64,000 nucleotides of DNA from Streptomyces sp. SID8374 (GTDB taxonomy: Bacteria > Actinomycetota > Actinomycetes > Streptomycetales > Streptomycetaceae), in NCBI RefSeq assembly GCF_009865135.1, contig NZ_WWGH01000002.1:868001-932000 (forward strand), given 5' to 3'. This document shows, one piece after another, positions 35,988-44,957 of this stretch; positions within the stretch are counted from its first letter, which is position 1; each line of letters starts with the position of its first letter. The position numbers and the translations under genes were made by a program. Below the pieces are notes generated by a model. The model was not told where the DNA came from. It ran no database searches and saw only the letters and a program-made list of their open reading frames with translations.

Positions 35988-36047
35988 CAGGGCTCCAGGT
36001 CTTCGGAGGGATGGAGACAGGCCGAGGGCGGACGGGCTTCGTACGGG

Positions 36048-37397
36048 TCAGTGCGGACGGGCCTGCGGCTGTGCCCCGTTGCGGTGTGGCCCTGTGGTGT
36101 TGGTGGCCTGGGCTGCCGGGGAAGGCACCGGGCCCTGCGGCAGCTGCGGCGAGGTGAAGCGCACGGGCAGTGTGCCCAGTCCCTTGCTCCAAGGGGAGTT
36201 GACCCATTTCAAATCGTCCTCCGGGACCGCCAGTTCCAGGTCGGGCAGCCGGTGCCGGATCGTGTCGACGGCGGTCCGGGTGATCAGCCGGGCCGGGTCC
36301 TGGGCGGGGCAGGTGTGCGGGCCCGCGCCGAAGGCCAGATGGGAGCGGTTGCCGACCACGGGGGCGCCGTCGGGCGGCAGGACCTCCGGATCCGCGTTGG
36401 CCGCCGCCAGGCCCAGGATCAGCATGTCGCCCGCCCGGATGTCCTGGCCGCCGAACCTCATGTCGCGGGTGGCGTAGCGGGCCGGGAAGTTCTGGGTGGG
36501 CGGGAAGCGCCACAGGACCAGGTCGAGTGCGTCGTCGACGCTGAGGTGGCCGCCGCTCAGCGAGGAGCGCAGCGCGGGGTCGCAGAGGAGGATGCGCAGC
36601 GCGGTGGCGATCCAGTTCACCGTGGTCTGGTTGCCCGCGACGAACATGACCACCAGGTTGTGCAGCACCTCCTCGTCGGTGAGCCGCGCCGGGTGGTGCA
36701 GCAGCGCCGAGACGATGTCCTCGCCCCTCACCCGCCGCTTCTCCTCGATCAGTGACAGGAGGATGGCGCCCATCCTGCGGCTGGCGTCCGCCGCTCCGCT
36801 GGTGGCGGACGCCAGGCCTCCCACCGCCTCCACCAGCTCCCGGCCGGTCCGGTCGTCCACCCCGAGCAGCCCGGCGATCACGCGCATCGGCAGCATGCGC
36901 GCGTACGAGGCGACGAGGTCGGCCTCGCCGTGGGCCGCGAATCCGGCGATCAGGGCCTCGGCGGTGGTCCGTACGCTGCGGCGCAGCTCGTGCCCGTTGA
37001 TCCCGGCCAGCGCGTGGGAGACGGCGCCGCGCATCCTGCGGTGCTGCTGCCCGTCCGCGAAGAGCAGCGCCGGGCGCCAGCCGACCATCGGCAGGATCGG
37101 CGAGTCGGCCGGCACCCGGCCTTCGCGCAGCAGGCTCCACCGGCGCGGGTCGTGGGAGAAGTCCTGCTCCTCCCGGGTGAGCCGGAGCAGCTCGCGGTGG
37201 CCCAGGACCAGCCAGGCGTCGATGCCGGGGGCGAGGGACACCGGCGCCACCGGGCCGTGGGTGCCGCGCAGTTCCTCGTACAGCGCGGGCATCGTATTGC
37301 CGTCGAGGCCGGGCCCGTACAGCGCGGCCGCCGTGGCGGGGGCGCCGGTCACGGGGCAGCTGACGGCCGGCCGGGCCGTGGGGTGCGGCGTGCTCAT
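36048..37397 (-). CDS. cvnE: Conservon cytochrome P450 CYP157-like (CvnE), ExxR motif absent
   Basis: A 449-residue P450. The heme loop is LAFGAGPHTCPAQDPARLI and the I-helix FVAGNQTTVNW. The normally invariant ExxR is replaced: the K-helix reads DALDLVLWRFPPTQNF, the known peculiarity of the CYP157 family. ATG 37397 overlaps the stop of the GTPase gene. The C-terminal 30 residues are Pro/Gln/Thr-rich. Function of CYP157 proteins is not established; it should fold and bind heme because the cysteine loop is intact. Confidence 0.9.
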   Translation of the reverse strand: MSTPHPTARPAVSCPVTGAPATAAALYGPGLDGNTMPALYEELRGTHGPVAPVSLAPGIDAWLVLGHRELLRLTREEQDFSHDPRRWSLLREGRVPADSPILPMVGWRPALLFADGQQHRRMRGAVSHALAGINGHELRRSVRTTAEALIAGFAAHGEADLVASYARMLPMRVIAGLLGVDDRTGRELVEAVGGLASATSGAADASRRMGAILLSLIEEKRRVRGEDIVSALLHHPARLTDEEVLHNLVVMFVAGNQTTVNWIATALRILLCDPALRSSLSGGHLSVDDALDLVLWRFPPTQNFPARYATRDMRFGGQDIRAGDMLILGLAAANADPEVLPPDGAPVVGNRSHLAFGAGPHTCPAQDPARLITRTAVDTIRHRLPDLELAVPEDDLKWVNSPWSKGLGTLPVRFTSPQLPQGPVPSPAAQATNTTGPHRNGAQPQARPH

Positions 37398-38029
37398 GAG
37401 GACTCCGTGGCGACGTGGATGAGGTGGCGTACCAGGGCGATCAGTGCCCGGATCGATGAGGCCCGGTCCCGTGCGTCACAGGTCACCAGCGGGGTGTCGG
37501 GCAGCAGGTCGAGGGCCGTACGGATGTCGTCGGCGTCGTACCGGGGGCCGGACGGGAAGACGTTGACGGCGACCGCGAAGGGAAGGTCCAGATCCTCCAG
37601 ATTGCCCAGCGCGTCGAAGGAGGCCGCCAGGTCCCGGGAGTCCACCAGCGCAAGCGCGCCGAGTGCCCCCTTGGCCAGGTCCTGCCAGGCCGGCAGGAAC
37701 CGCTGCTGGCCGGGCGTGCCGAACAGGTACAGCACCAGGCCGCCGTCGATGGTCAGCCGGCCGAAGTCGAGGGCGACCGTGGTGGTCCTCTTGCCGGTGT
37801 CCCCGGCGTACGGGTCGACCCTGACGCCCGCCTGGGTCATCGATGCCTCGGTGGAGAGCGGTTCGATCTCCGACACCGTACCGATCAGCGTCGTCTTGCC
37901 CACCCCCAGCGGGCCGACGACCAGGATCTTCGCCGCGCCCGACACATTCGAGTCGAGGTACTTCCCGTCGGCCGCGGCGGGCGGCGGGCCGGGCTCGGCC
38001 AGGGTTTCAGAGGCAGCTTTCGAGACCAT
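37394..38029 (-). CDS. cvnD: Conservon small GTPase (CvnD)
   Basis: A 211-residue MglA/Ras-like GTPase. P-loop GPLGVGKTT is at about residues 39-47 and a Thr-rich switch region is KRTTTVALDFGRL. VDSRDLAASF and AVAVNVF stand in the place of NKxD. In conservons it is part of a membrane-associated complex with CvnA-C that resembles eukaryotic G-protein signalling. It overlaps cvnC by 23 bases and cvnE by 4. Confidence 0.9.
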   Translation of the reverse strand: MVSKAASETLAEPGPPPAAADGKYLDSNVSGAAKILVVGPLGVGKTTLIGTVSEIEPLSTEASMTQAGVRVDPYAGDTGKRTTTVALDFGRLTIDGGLVLYLFGTPGQQRFLPAWQDLAKGALGALALVDSRDLAASFDALGNLEDLDLPFAVAVNVFPSGPRYDADDIRTALDLLPDTPLVTCDARDRASSIRALIALVRHLIHVATESS

Positions 38030-38366
38030 GGAGGACCTTTCTGAGCATGGTCACATCGGCGCGTTCGGCCGGCGGGATGGGCGGCCGGGTCACGATCAGC
38101 CCCCACCGGAGCAGATCGGAGAGCAGCACCTGCGCGACCGACGGCGGCTGGCCGAGGTGAGCGGCCACCTCCGCGACCGAGATGAGCCCCTCGCAGTGCT
38201 TCAGGATGGCGAGGTGCTCCGGCTGGAGCGTGGCGGGGAACGCCGCCTCCGCCGTCATCACCAGGGACTCCCAGGACAGCGGCTCGCCCTCGGACTCCGT
38301 GCGGCCGCGTGTGATGACATACGGTCGGATCGCCGATGCCCTCGGCACCTCGGGCCGCTCCGCCAT
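38007..38366 (-). CDS. cvnC: Conservon DUF742 protein (CvnC)
   Basis: A 119-residue DUF742 protein: RPYVITRGRTES, LSWESLVMT, then LQPEHLAILKHCEGLISVAEVAAHLGQPPSVAQVLLSDLLRWGLI. The second half is winged-helix-like and ends VLHGLESCL. ATG 38366 overlaps the cvnB stop. Role: partner in the conservon complex; molecular activity unknown. Confidence 0.88.
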   Translation of the reverse strand: MAERPEVPRASAIRPYVITRGRTESEGEPLSWESLVMTAEAAFPATLQPEHLAILKHCEGLISVAEVAAHLGQPPSVAQVLLSDLLRWGLIVTRPPIPPAERADVTMLRKVLHGLESCL

Positions 38367-38809
38367 CACGTCGCGGGGGCCTCGTCCCGGGGCAGGCTGC
38401 TCAGGTGCGCGCCGATCTTCGCCACCAGCAACTGCATCTGCTGGGCCACCAGGCCCACGTCTGCGTCCAGATCGGTGGCGACCCCCAGGTGCGCGCCCAC
38501 CCCGGCATGGGTGAAGAGCACGAACCCCTGGTCGGTCTCCAGCATCAACTGGCGTGTCCCGGCACCCCGCCCGAACAGCAGCGCGCTGGTGGACCGGCCC
38601 GTCATGGTCATCGCCGCGCAGGCCGCCGAGAGCGACTCCGCGTCGGCGACGCTCAGGCTGGCCACCGGACCCGAGAGGTTCTCGGCGGAGGCGTGCCCGA
38701 GACGCAACCCGTCCTCGGACACCACCACGGCGTGCCGGACGCCGGGAATCTCGGTGAGGGGGCGGAGCATCCACCCCAGGTCGGGGAGTCGAGTGATGGT
38801 TCCGGTCAC
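38366..38809 (-). CDS. cvnB: Conservon roadblock/LC7 protein (CvnB)
   Basis: A 147-residue roadblock fold: LGWMLRPLTEIPGVRHAVVVSEDGLRLG, then CAAMTMTGRSTSALLFGRGAGTRQLMLETDQGFVLFTHAG. Such proteins act as GTPase-activating or regulatory partners of MglA-type GTPases (here CvnD). The GTG 38809 start overlaps the cvnA stop (GTGA) with GGAGG six bases before it. Confidence 0.9.
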   Translation of the reverse strand: MTGTITRLPDLGWMLRPLTEIPGVRHAVVVSEDGLRLGHASAENLSGPVASLSVADAESLSAACAAMTMTGRSTSALLFGRGAGTRQLMLETDQGFVLFTHAGVGAHLGVATDLDADVGLVAQQMQLLVAKIGAHLSSLPRDEAPAT

Positions 38810-40296
38810 GGTCGGCCTCCGGCGTGCTCTTGCGGGGTACTGGGCAGGGACTGTCCGCCGTGCGGGGGCGGCGCGGGCCCGGTGTCGCCGTCCGCGTCGA
38901 CGGCCGCCCGGCCGCGCAGCGTCCCGGACACCACACTGGCGATCGAGGCGCGCGCCGCCTCCGGCGTCCAGGGTTCGGCGGACGCGCCACCGGGCACCGG
39001 GTCGGGCGCCGAGTGCCGGGCGGGGGTCGCGGCCCGGGTGACACCGCGCCGGCTGCGCCGCCGGGGCAGGCCGGCCGGCTCGGGGGCCTCGTCGGGCACG
39101 CCTGCCGGGGGGACGGCAGGCGTGACGTGCTCGGCCGGTTCGACCGCCGGGCGGCGGTGTGCGGCGGGCCTCGGCAGCGGGTCGGTCAGCAGCCGGAACG
39201 GTACGAACATCACCGCCCGCGTGCCGCCGTACGCGGACGACGCGCTCAGCTCCACGTTGAAGCCCAGCTCCCGGCTCCAGCGCCCGACACACGCCAGGCC
39301 GAGCCGGGGCACCGCACCCAGGCGGGTCAGGTCCAGGTCGTCGCGGAGATGGCCGAGGGCCTGGTGCAGGACGTCCGGCGGCATCCCGAGCCCGGCGTCG
39401 TCGATCTCGATGACCGCACCGGAGCCCACCTCCCGCACGCTGACGACCACGGGGGAGCTGGACGGGGAGAACACCGTGGCGTTCTCCAGCAGTTCGGCGA
39501 TGGAGTGCATCAGCCCCTCGGCGGCCGGGGGCACCGCGTACAGGGTCTGTCCGCCGTGCACCTCGATCCGCCCGAACTCCACGATCCGGGACTGGGCGCC
39601 CCGTACGCAGTCGTAGAGCGAGACCGGCCGGGTCTCCCTGCGGGCGGGCCAGATTCCGCACATCACCAGAAGCGTCTGCGCCTTGCGGGTCATCTGCGAG
39701 GCCGCGTGGTCGGCCTTCATCACGTTCGCCATCAGAAGGGGGTCTTCGATGGAGCGTTCGACCTCGTCCAGAACCTGCTGCTGCACGGTCGCCATCACGT
39801 GCATGGTGCGGGCCACGGATTCGAAGGCGGCCTGCACCGAGTCGCGCAGGGTGCGCTCGCGGTGCACGGCGGTGTCCGAGCCGAGCGCGACGACGACCGA
39901 GTCCAGCGCCCGGGCGAACTCCTCACCGGTCTCCTCCGGCGGCGCCATCGGCCCCGGTACGCCGTCCAGCCGCTGTCCGGTGTGCAGTCGCTCGGCGATG
40001 GCCGGGACGCGTACGGCGGCCAGATGCGCCACCTCGGCGCCCCGGGCGGCGGCCACCGCGGCCTCCTGGGCACGGTGCGCGCGTTCGGCGGACAGCCGCC
40101 GGGTGAGGATCAGTACGCCGCCGATCAGCAGGACGACGGCCGCGGCACAGGCTCCCGCGAGGACCCGGTGCCACCCGGCGTCCGCGATGAGGGCGACCCA
40201 CCCCACACCGGCGGCGGCCGCCAGGGTGATGACCCATCCGGCGACGGTGGCGCTCCGACCGGGGGCGCGTCCTGGCTCCCTCAACGGTCGACTCAC
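38806..40296 (-). CDS. cvnA: Conservon sensor-kinase-like protein (CvnA)
   Basis: 496 residues. Two N-terminal membrane helices (WVITLAAAAGVGWVALIADAG and VLAGACAAAVVLLIGGVLIL) precede a helical region. A GHKL ATPase domain follows with N-box MHSIAELLENATVFSP, G1 IEIDDAGLGMP and a weak G2. A long Pro/Ala-rich tail ends the protein. There is no clear H-box phosphoacceptor or response regulator gene, as in other conservons. First gene of the leftward cvnABCDEF operon; promoter should lie in 40297-40400. Confidence 0.88.
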   Translation of the reverse strand: MSRPLREPGRAPGRSATVAGWVITLAAAAGVGWVALIADAGWHRVLAGACAAAVVLLIGGVLILTRRLSAERAHRAQEAAVAAARGAEVAHLAAVRVPAIAERLHTGQRLDGVPGPMAPPEETGEEFARALDSVVVALGSDTAVHRERTLRDSVQAAFESVARTMHVMATVQQQVLDEVERSIEDPLLMANVMKADHAASQMTRKAQTLLVMCGIWPARRETRPVSLYDCVRGAQSRIVEFGRIEVHGGQTLYAVPPAAEGLMHSIAELLENATVFSPSSSPVVVSVREVGSGAVIEIDDAGLGMPPDVLHQALGHLRDDLDLTRLGAVPRLGLACVGRWSRELGFNVELSASSAYGGTRAVMFVPFRLLTDPLPRPAAHRRPAVEPAEHVTPAVPPAGVPDEAPEPAGLPRRRSRRGVTRAATPARHSAPDPVPGGASAEPWTPEAARASIASVVSGTLRGRAAVDADGDTGPAPPPHGGQSLPSTPQEHAGGRP

Positions 40297-40644
40297 CGCA
40301 GCGGCCCCGACCTGATGACCCTGCAGACACCGTTGTCAGCCACGAGAAGCGAAACCTTTCACGACACGTCGAACCCCCGTTCAGGGGTGGGGAGCATGCA
40401 AAGCGTAGGCCAACTGGCTGGAATTGTTGAGGTGTTGATCCGTTTCGGTCACCCCAGGTGGCTGGGAATGGCGCGTTGACGCCCCTGCGTCGTCCGTTCC
40501 GGTGGGCCGCTCCGGTGTGTCGCCTGTGGGTGATGTCGGTGAACGACCGGATTCGCGGCAGCTGTCCTCAGGTGCGGCCCGCGCGTGCACTGCTTCGGGC
40601 TCGGCCCCCACGCGGCGCATAGTTCGGCCTGGGCCACGCGGCGT
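40297..40644. other. Non-coding gap between cvnA and the LacI-type gene
   Basis: 348 bases with no supported gene. It should contain the cvn promoter and the 3' end of the regulator transcript. A 5-bp dyad ACCCC/GGGGT at 40373-40388 is the only symmetry I noticed, too weak to call. Confidence 0.6.
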
Positions 40645-41664
40645 TCAGTTCTCGGGCGGGGGCGCCGTGCTCTTGCGTACGACCAGGCTCGTCGCCAGCT
40701 CCAGCCGGGTGGAGACCGGTTCCTGGGCCCGTAGCCGCATCAGCATCTGCGTGGCCTCCTCGGCCATCTGGCGCAGCGGCTGGTGGACCGTGGTCAGGGC
40801 CGGGCTCGCCCAGCGGGCGATGGACACGTCGTCGTAGCCGACCACGGAGAGGTCGTGTGGGACCCGCAGGCCCTGCACCCGGGCGGCTTCCAGTACGCCG
40901 AGTGCCTGGAGGTCGCTGCCCGCGAAGATCGCGGTGGGCGGCTGGGGCTGGGAGAGCATCTCGGTGGCGCGGTCGTAGCCGCCCTCCACATGGAAGTCGC
41001 CGAACAGGACGAGCCCGGGGTCCACTTCCAGCCCCGCCATGGTCATCGCCGAACGGTAGCCGTCGAGACGGGCGCGGGAGCAGAGCATGTCCTCGGGGCC
41101 GGTGATGACCCCGATGCGCCGGTGCCCGCACTCGATGAGATGGCGGGTGGCGGCCAGTCCGCCGTTCCAGTTGGCCGAGCCGACCGAGGGTACGTCGGGG
41201 TCGGGGTCGCCCGCCGGGTCGATGATGACGAACGGGATCGAACGCGCCCTGAGCTGCTGTTTCACTTCGCCGGGCAGGGTGGAGAAGACCAGGACGACCC
41301 CGAGCGGCCGCCGCTGGAGCATCGCCTCCATCCACTCCGGGCCGGGCGCGTGACGGGTTCCGCTTTCGGTGAGGACGACCCCGGCGTTGTGGGCCTTGGC
41401 GATGTTCTCCACCCCCCGGATCAGCTCCATCGCCCAGATGCTCTCCAGCTCGTGGAACACGATCTCGATGAGCGGTGCCTCGCCCGCCGACCGGGTGGTG
41501 CGCCGGTAGGCGTGGGCCTCCAGCAGGCGCTCCACCTTCACCCTCGTGGGGGCCGCCACATCCTGCCGTCCGTTCAGGACCTTCGAAACTGTCGAAATCG
41601 AGACGCCGGCCTGCTGGGCCACCTGGGCCAGCGTGATACGGCCCATTTCCTGGTCATCGCGCAT
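40645..41664 (-). CDS. LacI-family repressor of the sugar-uptake/glycosidase operon (BxlR-like)
   Basis: 339 residues. The N-terminal helix-turn-helix ITLAQVAQQAGVSISTVSKVLNG is followed by the hinge region, then a periplasmic-binding-like effector domain (IFAGSDLQALGVLEAARVQG, DLSVVGYDDVSIARWASPALTTVHQP). It is divergent from a solute-binding protein gene, with palindromic operators close to that gene. By order it matches bxlR of the xylobiose locus; release would be caused by an oligosaccharide. ATG 41664 is chosen; ATG 41646 is an alternative. Confidence 0.88.
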   Translation of the reverse strand: MRDDQEMGRITLAQVAQQAGVSISTVSKVLNGRQDVAAPTRVKVERLLEAHAYRRTTRSAGEAPLIEIVFHELESIWAMELIRGVENIAKAHNAGVVLTESGTRHAPGPEWMEAMLQRRPLGVVLVFSTLPGEVKQQLRARSIPFVIIDPAGDPDPDVPSVGSANWNGGLAATRHLIECGHRRIGVITGPEDMLCSRARLDGYRSAMTMAGLEVDPGLVLFGDFHVEGGYDRATEMLSQPQPPTAIFAGSDLQALGVLEAARVQGLRVPHDLSVVGYDDVSIARWASPALTTVHQPLRQMAEEATQMLMRLRAQEPVSTRLELATSLVVRKSTAPPPEN

Positions 41665-41774
41665 GCCCAGGAGCTTAAAGCACGGCCCGGCCCCCACCGA
41701 TACGTAACGCTTTGATTACGCAGTGACCGAGGGTTGACCCCTCAGGGGGCGAGTCCTAGCGTCCCGACTCAGAA

Positions 41775-41803
41775 GTTTCGGAAATTGCTCCGAAACAGTT
41801 TCG
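41775..41803. promoter_or_regulatory. Overlapping LacI-type operator palindromes
   Basis: Two dyads share a half-site. Arms GTTTCGGA and TCCGAAAC (41775-41796) are separated by six bases. CGAAAC and GTTTCG (41791-41803) are separated by one A. They lie just before the ribosome site of the solute-binding protein gene, an ideal repression position for the divergent regulator. Confidence 0.75.
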
Positions 41804-41815
41804 AGAGGTGAGTCG

Positions 41816-43117
41816 ATGAAACAACGCGCACGGTTCTCGCGGACCGTTGTCGTCGGTGGTGCCGCGCTGGCCCTGGTGCTCTCCCTGTCCGGGTGCGGAG
41901 GAGGCTCGGACGCGGCCGACGGCGACACCATCCACGTCCTGGTCTACGGGGACGCGGCGAACAAGGTGGAGAAGGAGCTCGTCGCCACCTTCAACAAGAC
42001 ATCGGAGGTGAAGGCCGTCCTGGATACGATCCCGGGCGCCGACTACCAGGCCAAGCTACAGACGATCATCAACAGCAAGCAGGCGCCGGACGTCTTCTTC
42101 AACTGGGGCGGCGGCAGCATCAAGCCGTTCGTCGACGCCGGTCTCCTCCTCCCGCTGGACCCCTTCATCGCCGAGGACCCCGGCCTCAAGGAGAAGTTCC
42201 TGCCGTCCGTGTTCAACAGCGCGGTGGTCGACGGCACGTCCTACGGGATCCCCATGCGCGGCACGCAGCCCGTGCTGCTCTTCAACAACGGCAAGGTCCT
42301 CGAGAAGGCGGGCGTCGAACCCCCGCAGACCTGGGACGACCTGCTGGCGGCGGTCGAGGCGCTGAAGGCCGACGGCGTCACCCCGATCGCGCTGGGCGGC
42401 GGCGACCGGTGGCCGACGCTGATGTGGTTCGAGTACCTCTACGACCGCATCGCCGGGCCCGAGCTCTTCCAGAAGGCACTGGACGGGGACAAGGACGCCT
42501 GGGCGAGCCCGGACAGCCGGAAGGCGCTGGGCAAGATCAGGGAGCTGGTGGACGCCGGGGCCTTCGGCACCAACTACGACTCGGTGAAGTTCACCGACCA
42601 GGGTTCCCCCACGCTCCTGGCGACCGGCAGAGCGGGCTTCGAGCTGATGGGCTCGTGGGCGTACTCGACCCAGCAGGACGCGCACCCGGAGTTCGCCAGG
42701 AGCGACCTCGGATACAGCGCCTTCCCCTCCGTCGAGGGCGGCAAGGGCGACCGGGCGAACCTTGTCGGCAACACCAACAACTTCTACTCCGTACTGAAGA
42801 AGACGAAGCACCCGCAGGCCGTCGCCGAGTTCCTGAAGCTCATGTACTCGGACCAGTTCGTCAAGGCGCAGCTCTCCATCGGCAACCTGCCGACCACCAC
42901 CAACACCGAAGGTCTCCTGGACACCGCCGCCAGCCCCGAGTTCGCGAAGTTCCAGTACGACATGGTCAAGGAGGCCCCGGCGTTCCAGCTCTCCTGGGAC
43001 CAGGCGTACCCCCGGTCGGCGGCCACCGCGATGTACCAGTCCCTCCAGCAGTTCTTCAACGGCTCGATGGACGAGGACGCCTTCATCCAGGCCATGCAGG
43101 CGCTGCCGACCTCGTGA
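41816..43117 (+). CDS. ABC sugar-binding lipoprotein (BxlE-like)
   Basis: A 433-residue family 1 solute-binding protein. The signal peptide RTVVVGGAALALVLSLSGCG has the lipobox LSGC with lipidated Cys at about 27. The mature part has IHVLVYGDAANKVEKELVATFNK and later TTTNTEGLLD. It captures an oligosaccharide outside the membrane for the two permeases that follow. Xylobiose is suggested by synteny with bxlREFGA only. No ATPase gene is present; a shared MsiK-type ATPase elsewhere would be used, as is usual in Streptomyces. Confidence 0.9.
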   Translation: MKQRARFSRTVVVGGAALALVLSLSGCGGGSDAADGDTIHVLVYGDAANKVEKELVATFNKTSEVKAVLDTIPGADYQAKLQTIINSKQAPDVFFNWGGGSIKPFVDAGLLLPLDPFIAEDPGLKEKFLPSVFNSAVVDGTSYGIPMRGTQPVLLFNNGKVLEKAGVEPPQTWDDLLAAVEALKADGVTPIALGGGDRWPTLMWFEYLYDRIAGPELFQKALDGDKDAWASPDSRKALGKIRELVDAGAFGTNYDSVKFTDQGSPTLLATGRAGFELMGSWAYSTQQDAHPEFARSDLGYSAFPSVEGGKGDRANLVGNTNNFYSVLKKTKHPQAVAEFLKLMYSDQFVKAQLSIGNLPTTTNTEGLLDTAASPEFAKFQYDMVKEAPAFQLSWDQAYPRSAATAMYQSLQQFFNGSMDEDAFIQAMQALPTS

Positions 43118-44139
43118 GCTCACCGACATCCGGACCCGGAACGCATGACATGACCGGAACGCATGACATGAATCGAACTCCCGCAATCCCCAAGAGATCC
43201 AAGGGTCCCGAGGGCTCCGAAGGTTTCGAGGACAGGGCGACGGTCAGATGGGGCGGCCCGGGCGCCGTCGCAGTGGGCCGCCCCGGGTTCCTCTGGGCCG
43301 CCCCCGCCGCCCTCTTCTTCGGCCTCTTCGCCATCGTCCCGCTGATCATGGTCGCCGTACTCTCCTTCGCCAGCTGGGACGGTCTGAGCGACCCGGAGTT
43401 CGCCGGCCTCGCCAACTGGAAGAAGCTCCTCGACGACCCCGTCATGATCAAGAGCCTCTGGCTGAGCGTCCTGCTCACCGTGCTCGGGGTCGCCGTCCAG
43501 ACCCCGCTGAGCATCCTGCTGGGAGTCTGGGCGGCGGGGCACCAGCGCAACCGGGCCGTCCTGTCCGCCATCTACTTCGTCCCGATGCTGCTCTCCATCG
43601 CGGCCGTGTCCGTGCTGTGGCGCGCCCTCCTCGACCCCAACCTCGGCGTCCCCGCGCAGGCCACCTGGCTGTTCGGCGACGGCAACCTCTTCGGGATGCA
43701 GGCGAGCGCGATCGGCGTCCTGGTCTTCGTCAGCACCTGGCAGTTCACCCCGCTGCACACGCTGATCTACCAGGGCGCGGCGCGCGCGGTGCCGCCGGTC
43801 CTCTACCAGGCGGCGCAGATCGACGGCGCGGGCAAGGTGCGCCAGTTCTTCCACATCACGCTGCCCCAGCTGCGCAACGCGATCATCACCTCGATGATCC
43901 TGATGGTCGTCGGCGGGCTCACGACCTTCGACACCGTGCTCATCCTGACCCAGGGCGGACCGGGGAGCGACACCACCATCAGCGCGTTCTACATGTACCA
44001 GAAGGCGTTCAAGAGCTTCGACTACGGATCGGCGTCCGCCATCGCCCTCCTCCTGGTCCTCGTCTCCACGCTCATCTCGCTGATCGTGGTGCGGCTCTCG
44101 GGCTACGACAAGATGCGCAGCACCATGGAGGGACTGTGA
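43114..44139 (+). CDS. ABC sugar permease (BxlF-like, MalF type)
   Basis: About 341 residues with six membrane helices, for example AAPAALFFGLFAIVPLIMVAVLSF. The EAA loop YQAAQIDGAGKVRQFFHITLPQL contacts the ATPase. GTG 43114 overlaps the upstream stop (GTGA). ATG 43150 or 43168 are alternatives, and the latter two lie in a perfect 18-bp tandem repeat (43136-43171) that writes GTHDM twice. The N-terminal 45 residues are hydrophilic and dispensable-looking, so the start is uncertain. Confidence 0.88.
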   Translation: MSSPTSGPGTHDMTGTHDMNRTPAIPKRSKGPEGSEGFEDRATVRWGGPGAVAVGRPGFLWAAPAALFFGLFAIVPLIMVAVLSFASWDGLSDPEFAGLANWKKLLDDPVMIKSLWLSVLLTVLGVAVQTPLSILLGVWAAGHQRNRAVLSAIYFVPMLLSIAAVSVLWRALLDPNLGVPAQATWLFGDGNLFGMQASAIGVLVFVSTWQFTPLHTLIYQGAARAVPPVLYQAAQIDGAGKVRQFFHITLPQLRNAIITSMILMVVGGLTTFDTVLILTQGGPGSDTTISAFYMYQKAFKSFDYGSASAIALLLVLVSTLISLIVVRLSGYDKMRSTMEGL

Positions 44140-44957
44140 GCAAGAGCCGTCCCAACTACCTCGCCGGTTTCGGCTCGGTGGTCTGGCTCCTCGTGGTGGG
44201 GCTGCCGCTGTACGTGATGCTCATCGCCACGTTCCAGTCGCGCCCCGACCACGCGGCGAACGGCCCGCTGGCCTTCCCCGGGCACTTCACACTCGACAAC
44301 TACATCAAGGACCTCAACAGCGGCTTCGCGCAGTATTTTTTCAACACGGTCGTCGTCACCGTGTGCGTGGTGGGCATCGTCGTCCTCCTCGTCCCGCCGC
44401 TGGCGTACACCATCGTCAGGAGCCGGGGCCGCGCCACCACCACGGTCTTCCGGCTGTTCCTCCTGGGCCTGGCGATCCCCTCGCAGGCGGTCATCGTCCC
44501 GATGTTCTTCGTCATCAGCCAGGCCGGCCTCTACGACCACCTCATCGGCGTCATCCTGCCGACGGCGGCCTTCGCCATGCCGGTCTGCGCCCTGATCCTC
44601 ACCGGCGTGATGCGGGACATCACCCCCGATCTGTACGAGGCGATGACGATGGACGGCGCCTCGTCCCGGCGCGTCTTCTTCCAGCTGGTGCTGCCGCTCT
44701 CCCGGAGCGGGATCGCGACGATCATCGTCTTCTCCGCCCTCCAGGCGTGGAACGGCTTCCTCTTCCCCCTCGTTCTGACGCAGTCCGCGGAGACCAAGGT
44801 CATCACCCTGGGGCTCTACGAATTCCAGACGGAACACGGCGTCGACACCCCGGGCCTGCTCGCCGCGGTCGTCCTGTCCATGCTCCCCATCCTGATCGTC
44901 TACCTGTTCGCTCGTCGTGCCCTGGTACAGGGGCTGATGGGGGTCGGAGGAAAGTGA
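44136..44957 (+). CDS. ABC sugar permease (BxlG-like, MalG type)
   Basis: A 273-residue inner-membrane protein with six helices. The EAA motif YEAMTMDGASSRRVFFQLVLPLS is in the second cytoplasmic loop. It pairs with the preceding permease. GTG 44136 overlaps that gene's stop, and its own stop overlaps the glycosidase start, so the whole importer-hydrolase set is translationally chained. Confidence 0.9.
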   Translation: MSKSRPNYLAGFGSVVWLLVVGLPLYVMLIATFQSRPDHAANGPLAFPGHFTLDNYIKDLNSGFAQYFFNTVVVTVCVVGIVVLLVPPLAYTIVRSRGRATTTVFRLFLLGLAIPSQAVIVPMFFVISQAGLYDHLIGVILPTAAFAMPVCALILTGVMRDITPDLYEAMTMDGASSRRVFFQLVLPLSRSGIATIIVFSALQAWNGFLFPLVLTQSAETKVITLGLYEFQTEHGVDTPGLLAAVVLSMLPILIVYLFARRALVQGLMGVGGK

